A stretch of DNA of 36,974 nucleotides from an uncultured Rhodocyclaceae bacterium (GCA_900549295.1 URNG01000019.1:1-36974), one strand, 5' to 3'; counted from the stretch's first letter, positions 25,475-33,809 are shown. The notes: generated from the sequence alone by a model not told the origin. Numbers and translations are program-made.

Positions 25475-26232
25475 GAACACGAGTGATGCCGGTGTTATTG
25501 CTACGTGGCAAAGGACTGGTAAAAACCACTAAATTTAGATCTGCTCAGTACGTTGGGGATGCTATCAATTCTGCAAGAATATTCAACCAGATGGAAGTTG
25601 ACGAACTGGTTGTTCTAGATATTGACGCCACAGCAAAGAAAACCGCAATCCAGTTTGACCTGGTGGGGCGCATAGTTTCTGAATGTTTTATGCCAATTTG
25701 CTATGGCGGAGGTGTTCGTTCGCTTGAAGATTTCAGGAGGCTTTTTTATCTTGGCGTTGAGAAAATCGCTGTTGGCTCGCTCATATTTACTGACCCTGAT
25801 ACTGTCAAAAAAGCAGTTAATACGTTCGGTACGCAAAGCATTATCGCTGTGCTTGACATAAAGAAAAGCTTCTGGCGAAAACAATACAAGGTGACCACGC
25901 ATAATGCTACGCGTCAGATCGACATATCCCTTGATCGGGTTTTAGCGCTGCTTAAGGATTTGGGAGTGGGGGAAGTGATCGTAAACAACGTCGATCGCGA
26001 AGGGACATGGCAGGGGTTTGACATTGGCTTGATTCGTTACTTCTCCAGGTCGCTGGATATTCCTGTTGTCGCCGTAGGCGGCGGAGGGAGTTTGGAGCAT
26101 ATAAAATCTGCCGTGAAAGAAGGGCAAGCCTCGGCTGTGGGGCTAGGAAGCATGGCCGTGTTTCAGGCTAAAGGAATGGGTGTACTTATAAAATTTCCAA
26201 AAATGAGAGAGCTGGAATGCCTGCTGAAATGA
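25468..26232 (+). CDS. hisF2: HisF2-like cyclase-subunit homologue (catalytic Asp11 replaced)
   Basis: 254-residue (beta-alpha)8 barrel homologous to imidazole glycerol phosphate synthase subunit HisF. Aligned by eye to Thermotoga HisF, the N-terminus RVMPVLLLRGKGLVK has Leu at position 11 where the catalytic Asp of CLDV should be. The second Asp (130) is kept in AVLDIKK. Phosphate-binding loops CYGGGVRSLED and VGGGGSLEHI are present. Loss of Asp11 argues against histidine-pathway cyclase activity and fits an ammonia-channel role for WbpG. The ATG at 25468 overlaps the hisH2 end by 7 bases. Confidence 0.88.
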   Translation: MLRTRVMPVLLLRGKGLVKTTKFRSAQYVGDAINSARIFNQMEVDELVVLDIDATAKKTAIQFDLVGRIVSECFMPICYGGGVRSLEDFRRLFYLGVEKIAVGSLIFTDPDTVKKAVNTFGTQSIIAVLDIKKSFWRKQYKVTTHNATRQIDISLDRVLALLKDLGVGEVIVNNVDREGTWQGFDIGLIRYFSRSLDIPVVAVGGGGSLEHIKSAVKEGQASAVGLGSMAVFQAKGMGVLIKFPKMRELECLLK

Positions 26233-27386
26233 ATAACCCGCCTGGCGTTGTTTGTGCAAGATGCATCTATGACGAAAACGTTCCTAATATATCATTTGAT
26301 GGTAATGGGGTTTGCAACTATTGCCGCCAGATAGAGAAATTGGAGCAGCAATTTCCAAATGATGAGCGTGGAGAGCGAGCATTAGAAAAGGTTGTGGCCG
26401 AGATGAAATCGGCTGGCCGAGGTAAAAAATACGATGCTCTGATTGGTGTCTCGGGGGGGTGCGACTCCTCTTACCTGATGCATCTCATGACTCAAAGATA
26501 CGGCCTACGCCTCTTAGCTGTGCACTTTGACAATACCTGGAATACAACCATCGCCACACGGAATATTCATGCGGTTACTGACAAACTGGGCATTGACCTG
26601 TTTACCTATGTGGTTGATGCCGAGGAGTTCGACGACATAGTTCTTTCCTTCCTGAAGTCTGGAGTCAGAGATATTGAGTGCCCCACTGATATCGGTTTAG
26701 CGACAACAATGAATATTGCTGCTGAGAAATACGGTATCCGTTACAAGATCGATGGACATTCTTTTCGGACGGAGGGCACTGCCCCCATGGGGTGGATTTA
26801 CATGGACGCAAAGTATATAGAAAGTGTCCATCAGAAATATGGGAAGTTGCCTATGAGGACATTCCCCAATTTGTGGCTACATAAGCAGTTGAAATGGATG
26901 CTGTTTAACAAGATCAAATCGGTAAGGCCGCTTTATTATCTGAATTATGACAAGGAGCAAGCCAAGAAGGTTCTTGCCGAAGAGTATGGCTGGATCTGGT
27001 ACGGCGGTCACCATTTGGAAAACCGAACAGCGGCTTTTTTTCACAGCTATTTCTTTCCTAAGCGCTGGCATAGCGATTTCAGAATTGTTGGCTACTCAGC
27101 TTATTGTCGAGACGGCCGTATGACGCGTGAGCAGGCCCTGGCTCTGATGGCAGAAGAACCGCACTTAGAGGATGGCCTGCTGGATTATTACAAGAAGAGG
27201 TTGAACCTGGATGATGAGCAGCTTGATGCTTTGATGAACCTTCCCAAGAAATATTACACAGATTTCAAAACATACAAAAGAACATTTGAGATATTAAGGC
27301 CGTTTTTTTACCTAATGGCAAAGTGGAGCCTTATCCCATGGAGCTTTTATATTAAATACACATTGCCGCATGAGGTGCAAAAATAG
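26217..27386 (+). CDS. wbpG: N-acetyl sugar amidotransferase (WbpG/PseA family)
   Basis: ATP-dependent enzyme that converts an acetamido group on a nucleotide sugar to acetamidino, using ammonia from HisH2/HisF2. 389 residues. An N-terminal zinc-ribbon-like CARC...CNYC (about 13-36) precedes the PP-loop GVSGGCDSSYLMHL (about 77-90) that activates substrate with ATP. Later signatures are KIDGHSFRTEGTAP and YGGHHLENRTAAFFHSYF. The start is ATG 26217, or ATG 26229 in an ATGA overlap with the hisF2 stop. In P. aeruginosa O5 the matching trio makes the 3-acetamidino mannuronic acid; that product is inferred here. Confidence 0.9.
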   Translation: MPAEMNNPPGVVCARCIYDENVPNISFDGNGVCNYCRQIEKLEQQFPNDERGERALEKVVAEMKSAGRGKKYDALIGVSGGCDSSYLMHLMTQRYGLRLLAVHFDNTWNTTIATRNIHAVTDKLGIDLFTYVVDAEEFDDIVLSFLKSGVRDIECPTDIGLATTMNIAAEKYGIRYKIDGHSFRTEGTAPMGWIYMDAKYIESVHQKYGKLPMRTFPNLWLHKQLKWMLFNKIKSVRPLYYLNYDKEQAKKVLAEEYGWIWYGGHHLENRTAAFFHSYFFPKRWHSDFRIVGYSAYCRDGRMTREQALALMAEEPHLEDGLLDYYKKRLNLDDEQLDALMNLPKKYYTDFKTYKRTFEILRPFFYLMAKWSLIPWSFYIKYTLPHEVQK

Positions 27387-27397
27387 AGGCGCGTTTA

Positions 27398-28546
27398 ATG
27401 GTTTTTCTTTTTCGAATAGTTCATTATATTCAGCTAGCGATGTTGCATTTTTCTTTTTGGGCTGCCAGTTGCTTTTCTTGCCGCCAGGAAAGGACTGGTT
27501 ATGTAGTAGGCGTAGAGGAAGTGGCTTCTGTTCTGTATAATCTGAGTATATCGCTGCCCAGAGTGGTTAGTGTCTGCCTATTCAGAAATCCGTATTATAA
27601 TTTTAAATACACATATAACCCTGGAAAATTTTCAGGCCATTTTGTTAGACTGATATTTGGCCCTGTCTTATTGGGGTTTCTTGCGGCAAAGCGCAAGAAA
27701 TTTGTTTATGTTGGTGGCAGTGGATTTCTCTTCTCTCATTATGATGGCCGCGCTCATGAGTTTGATTTTCTAAAAAAACGAGGGTGCATTGTCATTTGTT
27801 ATTTTACGGGAAGTGAAATCAGATCGTACGCCTTGCTTAATGCTTATGCTAAACAGAGAAATATAGATGTTATTACCACTTATCAACCCATGTGTTCAGC
27901 GGGGATTGATTCGCCTGCCAAAGAAAAGCGAAGAAAAGCGTTGGCGTGGGCGGCGGATAAATTCGCAGATGTGATATTTAACCCGTCCACCGACCAAATG
28001 TCATATATAACAAGGAAAACTTTTCCTTTTCTTTATTTCTATCCCGATGATCGTATATGCAGAATACCTTCCAAATGGGAGAATAAAAAATATTTAATTG
28101 TTGTTCATGCCCCCTCTTCGCCATTGATAAAAGGGACACCGTTGGTGCGTGCGGCTATAAAGAAACTCGTTATGGAAGGGTATGTTTTTGAATATATTGA
28201 ATTAATTGGCGTGCCTCACTTGACCGTCCTTGAGACGATAAAGCGGGCGCATATCGTTCTTAACGAGTTCTATGCTTTTGTACCAGGTGTTTTTGGTGTC
28301 GAGGCAATGGCTGCCAATGCGGTCTTGTTAACCTCTGCTGATAGAGAAATTGAGCCAACCCTGTTCGAGGGGGCAAACGAGGCATGGGTGGTGACCCCCT
28401 ATTGGATGATCTATGAAAAGCTGAAATTCCAGCTTGATCACCCAGATTCCTTACAGAGCCAGGCCGACCGGGGAACTGAGTGGGTGCGTCGGTATTGTTC
28501 ATATAGCTCAAGCTCCGCCCGCTTTAGAGATTTTATTGATGCTTAA
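27398..28546 (+). CDS. Divergent glycosyltransferase (GT-B-like)
   Basis: 382 residues, AT-rich gene. A hydrophobic start (about 1-28) and a stretch at 85-97 (FGPVLLGFLAA) suggest membrane association. The middle has FVYVGGSGFLFSHYDGRAHEFDFL and CYFTGSEIRSY; the second half resembles GT-B sugar-nucleotide domains with VVHAPSSPLIKGTPLV, HIVLNEFYAFVPGVFGVEAMAANAVLLTS (a Glu-rich donor-site region) and APWVV-like endings. Identity is weak by eye, and I cannot give a family or linkage. Position between wbpG and wzx matches the location of transferases such as WbpH in P. aeruginosa. Its end overlaps the wzx start by 8 bases. Confidence 0.65.
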   Translation: MVFLFRIVHYIQLAMLHFSFWAASCFSCRQERTGYVVGVEEVASVLYNLSISLPRVVSVCLFRNPYYNFKYTYNPGKFSGHFVRLIFGPVLLGFLAAKRKKFVYVGGSGFLFSHYDGRAHEFDFLKKRGCIVICYFTGSEIRSYALLNAYAKQRNIDVITTYQPMCSAGIDSPAKEKRRKALAWAADKFADVIFNPSTDQMSYITRKTFPFLYFYPDDRICRIPSKWENKKYLIVVHAPSSPLIKGTPLVRAAIKKLVMEGYVFEYIELIGVPHLTVLETIKRAHIVLNEFYAFVPGVFGVEAMAANAVLLTSADREIEPTLFEGANEAWVVTPYWMIYEKLKFQLDHPDSLQSQADRGTEWVRRYCSYSSSSARFRDFIDA

Positions 28547-29768
28547 GCAGTTTCTCAAGCATTCGATAGTATATAGTTTTGGCAATGTTATGACAAAGGG
28601 GATCGGCTTTTTGCTGGTCCCTGTTTATTTGAGATTTTTGTCGCAAGAGGAATATGGAGTATTTGATTATGTTGTTTCAATTGGGGCTATAGTCGTAGTC
28701 GTTGTGACCCTCGAAATATCGCAAGGTGTTATGCGATTTGTTTCTGAGCATCAAGATCAGGAGGCTTTGCAGAATTCTTATGTTGCGACTGCCTTTTGGT
28801 TTACGGCGAGTTCATTTTTTTTATTGACGCTTGCTGCTTTTTTATTCTCGAGAGAGCTTTCGTTAATTCTGCTGGATGATGTCGGCCGAGAGCATATACT
28901 GTTTTTTGGTGCCCTTGCTTTTTCCTCCAATGCACTTGTTTATTTTTTCTCTGTCGTTTATCGCTCAAAGCTGCAACCTCGAATCTCTATTTTGATATCT
29001 GTTAGCTCCGTCATCGCAGTTGCATTTTTCTCTCTGTGTGCACTATATTTTGGTTATGGAGTTGGTGGTCTTTTGTTTTCCCAGTTTGCTGCCCAGATGC
29101 TAGTAGTTGGTTACATTGTATGGGATAACAGAATTTTTTTTAGGCCTCCTGATTTTTTTCGACTGAAAGAACTGCTTGCTTTTTCGACACCTTTGGTTTT
29201 CTCCAGCTTGAGTGTTCTGCTCTCTATCTTTGCTGATCGCCTGGTTATTAAGGCTTATTTGGGGTTTCAGGAACTGGCTATATTTAGTGTGGGGGCAAAA
29301 ATCGCAGCTGTCATTACTCTTTTAACCATGGGGGTGCAAAGTGCCCTGGCCCCCTTGGTTTATGCAAGAATTGATTGCGCAGATACACCGATAAAATTAA
29401 GAAAGATTCTTGGCGGCTACATTCTTGTTGGATCTGCTTTTCTGCTTGTCATTGGCCTGCTGGGAAAAGAAGTTATTTTGTTCGTTGCAGGCAATAATTA
29501 TACTGAGGCATCTTCTGTGGCTGTGATTTTGGGCGGCGCTGTTTTAATTCATGGTATGTGTGCTTTTTTCCCGGGTCTTTCTATATATAAAAAAACAAAG
29601 TTGCTTGCGTGTGTAAATTTTATTGGTGCTGTCTTTTCTGTTTTTATGAATTTTTTACTTGTAATTAAATGGGGGGTTGTTGGAGCTTCTTTTGCAACCC
29701 TTGCAGGCGCTTGTGTTATATTTTTCATGAATGCTTTTTTTTCTCAGAAATATTACAAAATATTCTGA
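28539..29768 (+). CDS. wzx: Wzx-type oligosaccharide flippase
   Basis: Inner-membrane transporter of the MOP superfamily that turns undecaprenyl-linked oligosaccharide to the periplasmic face. 409 residues with about 12 hydrophobic segments over the whole length. The N-terminus has the family pattern IVYSFGNVMTKGIGFLLVPVY followed by FLSQEEYGVFDYV; ISQGVMRFV and AIFSVGAKIAAVITLLTMGVQ are further matches. The ATG at 28539 is inside the end of the upstream transferase. Very AT-rich, with many TTT codons unlike flanking genes. No Wzy polymerase is encoded beside it. Confidence 0.85.
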   Translation: MLKQFLKHSIVYSFGNVMTKGIGFLLVPVYLRFLSQEEYGVFDYVVSIGAIVVVVVTLEISQGVMRFVSEHQDQEALQNSYVATAFWFTASSFFLLTLAAFLFSRELSLILLDDVGREHILFFGALAFSSNALVYFFSVVYRSKLQPRISILISVSSVIAVAFFSLCALYFGYGVGGLLFSQFAAQMLVVGYIVWDNRIFFRPPDFFRLKELLAFSTPLVFSSLSVLLSIFADRLVIKAYLGFQELAIFSVGAKIAAVITLLTMGVQSALAPLVYARIDCADTPIKLRKILGGYILVGSAFLLVIGLLGKEVILFVAGNNYTEASSVAVILGGAVLIHGMCAFFPGLSIYKKTKLLACVNFIGAVFSVFMNFLLVIKWGVVGASFATLAGACVIFFMNAFFSQKYYKIF

Positions 29769-29815
29769 TGAAATTGGCTGAGTTGTCGGAGGGTTGAAGG
29801 AATTGAACCTGATGA

Positions 29816-30004
29816 GGTGAGGATGTCTGTGCGGTAAAGAAGGACAATGCCACAGAAACCCTTTCCCTGATTCAGCGCGTCGTCATCAACGTGCTTAGCC
29901 TCGACACCACGCGACTGGCTGTGCCAAGAAAGAAATCAGTAAGCGGCAAAAAGAAAATTCGCCAACTTGGAGGAATTCATCATGCGCAATATCATCGGAA
30001 TTAA
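29816..30004 (+). pseudogene. Probable remnant of an ISAs1-type transposase (3' end)
   Basis: Within the 333-base gap after wzx, one frame reads KKDNATETLSLIQRVVINVL then SLDTTRLAVPRKKS before a TAA. Stops lie just upstream and no start is evident. The pattern (charged start, N-ATETLSLIQR, hydrophobic helix, basic tail) resembles the C-terminus of ISAs1/H-repeat transposases by eye. No terminal repeats were found. The rest of the gap has no gene that I can see. Confidence 0.42.
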
Positions 30005-30061
30005 ATTGCTATGATGTTTGAGCGAAAAACTCCGGGGCCACCTCTGTTTCTCCTGTGTGTG

Positions 30062-30074
30062 CTATGCTGCATAG
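30062..30074. repeat. 13-bp palindrome CTATGCTGCATAG
   Basis: CTATGC-T-GCATAG is a perfect palindrome 28 bases before the next glycosyltransferase gene. It could be an operator, part of a promoter, or the scar of a mobile element. Role unknown. Confidence 0.4.
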
Positions 30075-30101
30075 TAAGCGTTCTGGACTGAACTGTTAAG
30101 T

Positions 30102-31229
30102 ATGCACGTCATGAAAAATCTTCGCGTATTGCATAGTGCAGCCTTGCTGCGCCCTCCGTCAGGCATATGCACCCAAATGGATTGGGAGCAGGAAGCGGCT
30201 ACGGAATTGGGATTGAATTGGCAAGTACGGATGTTTTGCCCGCGGGGAACACCCGGCGGGTTCAAAACCATGTTGTTTGATGAAAAAACGAATCGCGATG
30301 CGCTGAAGAGCAAGCTTGGCGCACTGAAATCCTGGCTGAAGCTGAGAAGGAATTACCACGCATGGCTGCTGAGCCAGCAATCGGCTGTGGATGTTTTTTT
30401 GTTGCGCCATTACGTGCACGATCCATTTCAGGCGCACTTTGTGCGAGCGTGCAGGAAGCCAGTTTTTTTCGTTCATCATACACTGGAAGTGCTTGAATTG
30501 GCACTGCTGGGTGGGTTGTCGGCCTTGATTCGTGCGAAGCTGGAATCCTGGATCGGCCCCTTGTCAATCAGAAAGGCAAGCGGGGTTATTGGTGTTACAC
30601 AGGAAATTGTTGATTACGAATTGAGCAGGGCTAGAGCAGACAAAAGCCGCAGCATCATATACCCGAATGGCGTCTTATACAGGGACGTGGATTTACAAGA
30701 CATGCGCAGCAAAGATATTCCAGAAATACTGTTTGTTGCTAATTTTGCTCCGTGGCACGGCCTGGACAGGTTGTTGGAGGCGGCGAGAAGCAGCCACCAT
30801 GATTTCATTCTGCATTTGGTCGGGAGAATGCCTGAGAAATGTACTCAAGCAGCTACCGATTCGCGCATCAGGGTACACGGTGCATTATCGCACCAACAGA
30901 TCTTTGAGCTTAGTATGCACTGTTGGATCGGACTGGCTTCCTTTGCCATTGACAGAATAAAAATGAAAGAGGCTTGCCCTCTTAAAGTTCGTGAGTACCT
31001 GATGCTAGGGCTGCCTGTATGTGGGGGTTATACTGACACGATACCCGCTGGAGATTTGTTTAAAAAAATAGAAAATACGGATTTCGACGAAATAATCATG
31101 TTCGCAAGAAAATCCAGGAGTTTGAACAAGGAAATGGTTTCGGTTGATGCGAGGAGCCTGATAGATAAAAAAAGCCTTTTGCTGGCATTGGCCGATGACA
31201 TTTTTGGCCTTGTAGGCCCGAGGCAATAA
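30102..31229 (+). CDS. Glycosyltransferase, GT4-like
   Basis: 375-residue GT-B glycosyltransferase. The N-terminal acceptor half includes RVLHSAALLRPPSGI and VFFVHHTLEVLELALL. The C-terminal donor half has ILFVANFAPWHGLDRLLEAA, LHLVGRMPE and KMKEACPLKVREYLMLGLPVCGG, where the Glu/Lys-rich stretch is the nucleotide-sugar site of family 4. The ATG at 30102 was taken; ATG 30111 (MKNLRVLH) is equally reasonable because neither has a strong ribosome site. It follows the transposase remnant and may have its own promoter. Sugar specificity unknown. Confidence 0.82.
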   Translation: MHVMKNLRVLHSAALLRPPSGICTQMDWEQEAATELGLNWQVRMFCPRGTPGGFKTMLFDEKTNRDALKSKLGALKSWLKLRRNYHAWLLSQQSAVDVFLLRHYVHDPFQAHFVRACRKPVFFVHHTLEVLELALLGGLSALIRAKLESWIGPLSIRKASGVIGVTQEIVDYELSRARADKSRSIIYPNGVLYRDVDLQDMRSKDIPEILFVANFAPWHGLDRLLEAARSSHHDFILHLVGRMPEKCTQAATDSRIRVHGALSHQQIFELSMHCWIGLASFAIDRIKMKEACPLKVREYLMLGLPVCGGYTDTIPAGDLFKKIENTDFDEIIMFARKSRSLNKEMVSVDARSLIDKKSLLLALADDIFGLVGPRQ

Positions 31230-31269
31230 GCCAATGCAACACCTTCTCCGCATGGGTAGAGGAGATCAA

Positions 31270-32394
31270 ATGAAAATCTCGATTCTTGGCACAACCGCCA
31301 GCGGCACGCTGATTTTCCGCTGTAAATTAATTACCCAGCTCGTCAGCCTTGGGCATGAAGTAACGGTATTCTGCACGGACTATTCTGCTCGTACGATTAC
31401 CAGAATGCAGTCGTTGGGGGCTAAGCCTGTGAGTTACCAGCTTGAACGGGGGGGGGTGAATCCCTTGGCTGACTTGCAATCCCTCCGGCAGTTGCACAAT
31501 TTATTCAAGAGAATTCAGCCCGACGTTACCCTGTCTTGTTTCGTCAAACCGTCGATTTATGGCTCCATCGCAGCACGCTGGGCTGGCGTGCCAAGGCGTC
31601 TGGCCATGCTTGAGGGGCTGGGTTATGTTTTTACAGACCTGCCATCCGGAATTACGTTAAAGCAGAAAACTCTCAGAAAGATACAGCTATTTTTATATCG
31701 ACTGGCACTGCCTTCGATTGACGATTTGATTTTCTTGAACCCGGACGACCCCATCGATTTGTTGCACAAGAATGGCTTGAGAGCTAAATCCGTAAAAATC
31801 CTGGGGGGCATTGGGCTGGATCTCGAAGAGTTTCCCTACAGGCCGGCAAGAACGGATCCCATAAAATTCATCTTCATCGGACGCCTGCTTGCAGAAAAAG
31901 GTATTTTTGAATATATCGAGGCTGCAAAAATAATAAAAAAACAGCGCCCCGACGTTGAATTCATCGTTCTTGGCGATATGGATGAAGAAAACCCGGGAGG
32001 GCTTAAAGAACATCAATTAAAAGAATTGCTCGAAACAGGAACCATTAACTACCCTGGTTATGTTGAGAATGTTTCCGAATGGATATCGTGGAGCAGTGTT
32101 TTTGTGCTCCCATCCTACCGCGAGGGCGTACCCCGGAGCACCCAGGAAGCGATGGCCATCGGTCGGGCAGTGATTACTACCGACGTTCCCGGATGCAGGG
32201 AGACGGTTGAAGAGGGTGTCAATGGCTTCCTGGTTCCCAGGTGGAATGCGCCTGCCCTGGCGGAAAAAATGCTGTTTTTCATTCGGAACCCGGAGGAAAT
32301 TCTTCGCATGGGGGATGCCGGCCATAAAATGGCGGTGGAAAAATTCGATGCCGAAAAAGTGAATGAAAGACTGATCCACTGGCTGACCGGTTAA
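31270..32394 (+). CDS. Glycosyltransferase family 4 (PglA-like)
   Basis: 374 residues from the ATG at 31270, with AGAGGAGA just upstream; an earlier in-frame ATG at 31234 lacks the signal. N-terminal glycine-rich ISILGTTASGTLIFRCKLI, acceptor half SCFVKPSIYGSIAARWAGV, then the donor half FIGRLLAEKGIFEYIEAA and PSYREGVPRSTQEAMAIGRAVITTDVPG, with the EX7E pair of GT4. These resemble transferases that add the second sugar to diacetamido-bacillosamine-PP-undecaprenol (PglA). The codons for ERGGVNP contain a run of nine G at 31448-31456. It directly precedes the pglC-like initiating transferase. Confidence 0.87.
   Translation: MKISILGTTASGTLIFRCKLITQLVSLGHEVTVFCTDYSARTITRMQSLGAKPVSYQLERGGVNPLADLQSLRQLHNLFKRIQPDVTLSCFVKPSIYGSIAARWAGVPRRLAMLEGLGYVFTDLPSGITLKQKTLRKIQLFLYRLALPSIDDLIFLNPDDPIDLLHKNGLRAKSVKILGGIGLDLEEFPYRPARTDPIKFIFIGRLLAEKGIFEYIEAAKIIKKQRPDVEFIVLGDMDEENPGGLKEHQLKELLETGTINYPGYVENVSEWISWSSVFVLPSYREGVPRSTQEAMAIGRAVITTDVPGCRETVEEGVNGFLVPRWNAPALAEKMLFFIRNPEEILRMGDAGHKMAVEKFDAEKVNERLIHWLTG
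31448..31456 (+). repeat. G9 tract inside the PglA-like transferase gene
   Basis: Nine consecutive G at about codon 60 of the coding sequence. Gain or loss of one base would truncate the protein, the classic layout for slipped-strand phase variation, as known for the poly-G tract in Neisseria pglA. Whether it varies here is not shown. Confidence 0.8.
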
Positions 32395-32416
32395 CCCTGC
32401 TTGAGCAACCTGCTTG

Positions 32417-33013
32417 ATGAAACGCCTTTTCGACTCTGTCGCCGCCGCTTCCGGCTTGCTGCTACTGGCTTTGCCGCTGCTGATCCTGGCGCTACTGATC
32501 CGCCGCAGGCTGGGGAGCCCGGTGCTCTTCCGCCAGGTTCGCCCTGGTATGAATGGACAACCATTCGAGATGGTGAAATTCCGCACCATGACGGATGCGC
32601 GCGGGCCGGGCGGTGCGTTGCTGCCCGATGCCGAGCGTTTGACGGCCTTTGGCCGGTTCCTGCGTTCGACCAGCCTGGATGAGCTGCCGGAGTTGTGGAA
32701 CGTGCTCAAGGGCGACATGAGCCTCGTCGGACCGCGGCCGCTACTGATGGAATATCTGCCGTTGTACAGCCCCGAGCAGGTGCGCCGTCATGAAGTGCGG
32801 CCCGGCATCACCGGTTGGGCGCAGGTGAATGGGCGCAATGCGATCAGTTGGGAAGAAAAATTTGCGTTGGACGTGTGGTACGTGGATCACCGCAACCTGT
32901 GGCTGGATATGAAAATCCTGTGGCTGACCGTGAAAAAAGTGCTGGTGCGCGATGGCATCAGCGCCTCAGGGGAGGCCACCATGCCGAGGTTTGCAGGAAC
33001 GAAGAAACCCTAG
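32417..33013 (+). CDS. pglC: Initiating phosphoglycosyl-1-phosphate transferase (PglC-like)
   Basis: Monotopic membrane enzyme that starts glycan assembly by moving a sugar-1-phosphate from UDP-sugar to undecaprenyl phosphate. 198 residues, the compact PglC size. A hydrophobic re-entrant helix (about 8-30) is followed by VLFRQVRPGMNGQPFEMVKF, FRTM, and the catalytic Asp-Glu dyad in RSTSLDELPELWNVLKGDMS, then VGPRPLL and HEVRPGITGWAQVNGRN. The adjacent pglD/pglE-like genes suggest a bacillosamine-type first sugar. GC-rich again, unlike the preceding block. Confidence 0.92.
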   Translation: MKRLFDSVAAASGLLLLALPLLILALLIRRRLGSPVLFRQVRPGMNGQPFEMVKFRTMTDARGPGGALLPDAERLTAFGRFLRSTSLDELPELWNVLKGDMSLVGPRPLLMEYLPLYSPEQVRRHEVRPGITGWAQVNGRNAISWEEKFALDVWYVDHRNLWLDMKILWLTVKKVLVRDGISASGEATMPRFAGTKKP

Positions 33014-33101
33014 GGGCGGCGTATGCTCGCAGAAATTGCCTTTATGGAGGAATTCAAGCCTGTTTACTCAAAGCCCTCTGCCAGCCCTCAACAGCAAGAT
33101 G

Positions 33102-33108
33102 AAAGGAG
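33102..33108 (+). promoter_or_regulatory. Ribosome binding site favouring a GTG start for the pglD-like gene
   Basis: AAAGGAG lies 8 bases before the GTG at 33117. The ATG at 33099 would place this strong site inside the coding region, so GTG is preferred. Confidence 0.7.
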
Positions 33109-33116
33109 ATCCCCTC

Positions 33117-33779
33117 GTGCTGCATCCCGATGATTTGTTTGCCGTCTACGGTGCCAGCGGCTGCGGGCGCGGGGTGATGCCTTTGGCGCGGCAGCAGTTG
33201 GCCCAGGCAGAGGTGAGGGCGGAGCGCCTGGTGTTCGTGGATGATGCCCCTGGGCCTACCGCGGTCAATGGCCAGCGTTTGCTGACGTATGGCCGTTTTC
33301 TTGCCGAACCGGCCCGCCAGCGCCATGTTGTGCTGGCGATTGCCAACAGCGCCGTGCGCGAAAAACTGGCGCTGCGCTGTGCGGAGGATGGGGTGCTGCC
33401 CTGGACGGTGTCTGCCGCGAATGTAGTGCGCATGGATGAGGTGGCGTTGGGCGAAGGAGCCATCCTCAGCCCCTTTGTCACGCTGACTAGCAACATACGC
33501 ATTGGCAGGCATTTTCATGCCAATTTGTACAGCTACGTGGAACACGATTGCGTGATCGGTGACTACGTCACCTTTGCCCCCGGCGTGAAGTGCAATGGCA
33601 ACGTCGTGATAGAGGATCATGCCTACATCGGCGCCGGCGCAGTCATCAGGCAGGGCCAGCCCGGCCAGCCGCTGGTGATTGGTCGAGGGGCGGTGGTGGG
33701 TATGGGCGCCATCGTGACGAAAAACGTGCCGCCGGGCGTGACGGTGGTGGGTAATCCGGCGCGGGTGCTGCAACGCTGA
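33117..33779 (+). CDS. pglD: UDP-4-amino-sugar N-acetyltransferase (PglD-like)
   Basis: Acetylates the 4-amino group of a UDP-amino-dideoxy sugar with acetyl-CoA, giving UDP-diacetamidobacillosamine or a relative. 220 residues from GTG 33117. The N-terminal Rossmann-like PglD domain starts FAVYGASGCGRGVMPLA and contains LVFVDDAP. The C-terminal left-handed beta helix has LGEGAILSPFVTLTSNIRIG, LYSYVEHDCVIGDYV (with the catalytic His in EHD), YIGAGAVIRQ and NVPPGVTVVGNPARVL. Sits between pglC-like and pglE-like genes. Confidence 0.9.
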   Translation: MLHPDDLFAVYGASGCGRGVMPLARQQLAQAEVRAERLVFVDDAPGPTAVNGQRLLTYGRFLAEPARQRHVVLAIANSAVREKLALRCAEDGVLPWTVSAANVVRMDEVALGEGAILSPFVTLTSNIRIGRHFHANLYSYVEHDCVIGDYVTFAPGVKCNGNVVIEDHAYIGAGAVIRQGQPGQPLVIGRGAVVGMGAIVTKNVPPGVTVVGNPARVLQR

Positions 33780-33809
33780 CGCCCGATTTCTCTTTTGGAT
33801 TTTGAACCC

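Noticed and set aside
24845..26232. HisH and HisF as part of histidine biosynthesis
   Set aside because: No other his gene is adjacent, HisF lacks Asp11, and the genes are embedded before a WbpG/PseA-type amidotransferase.
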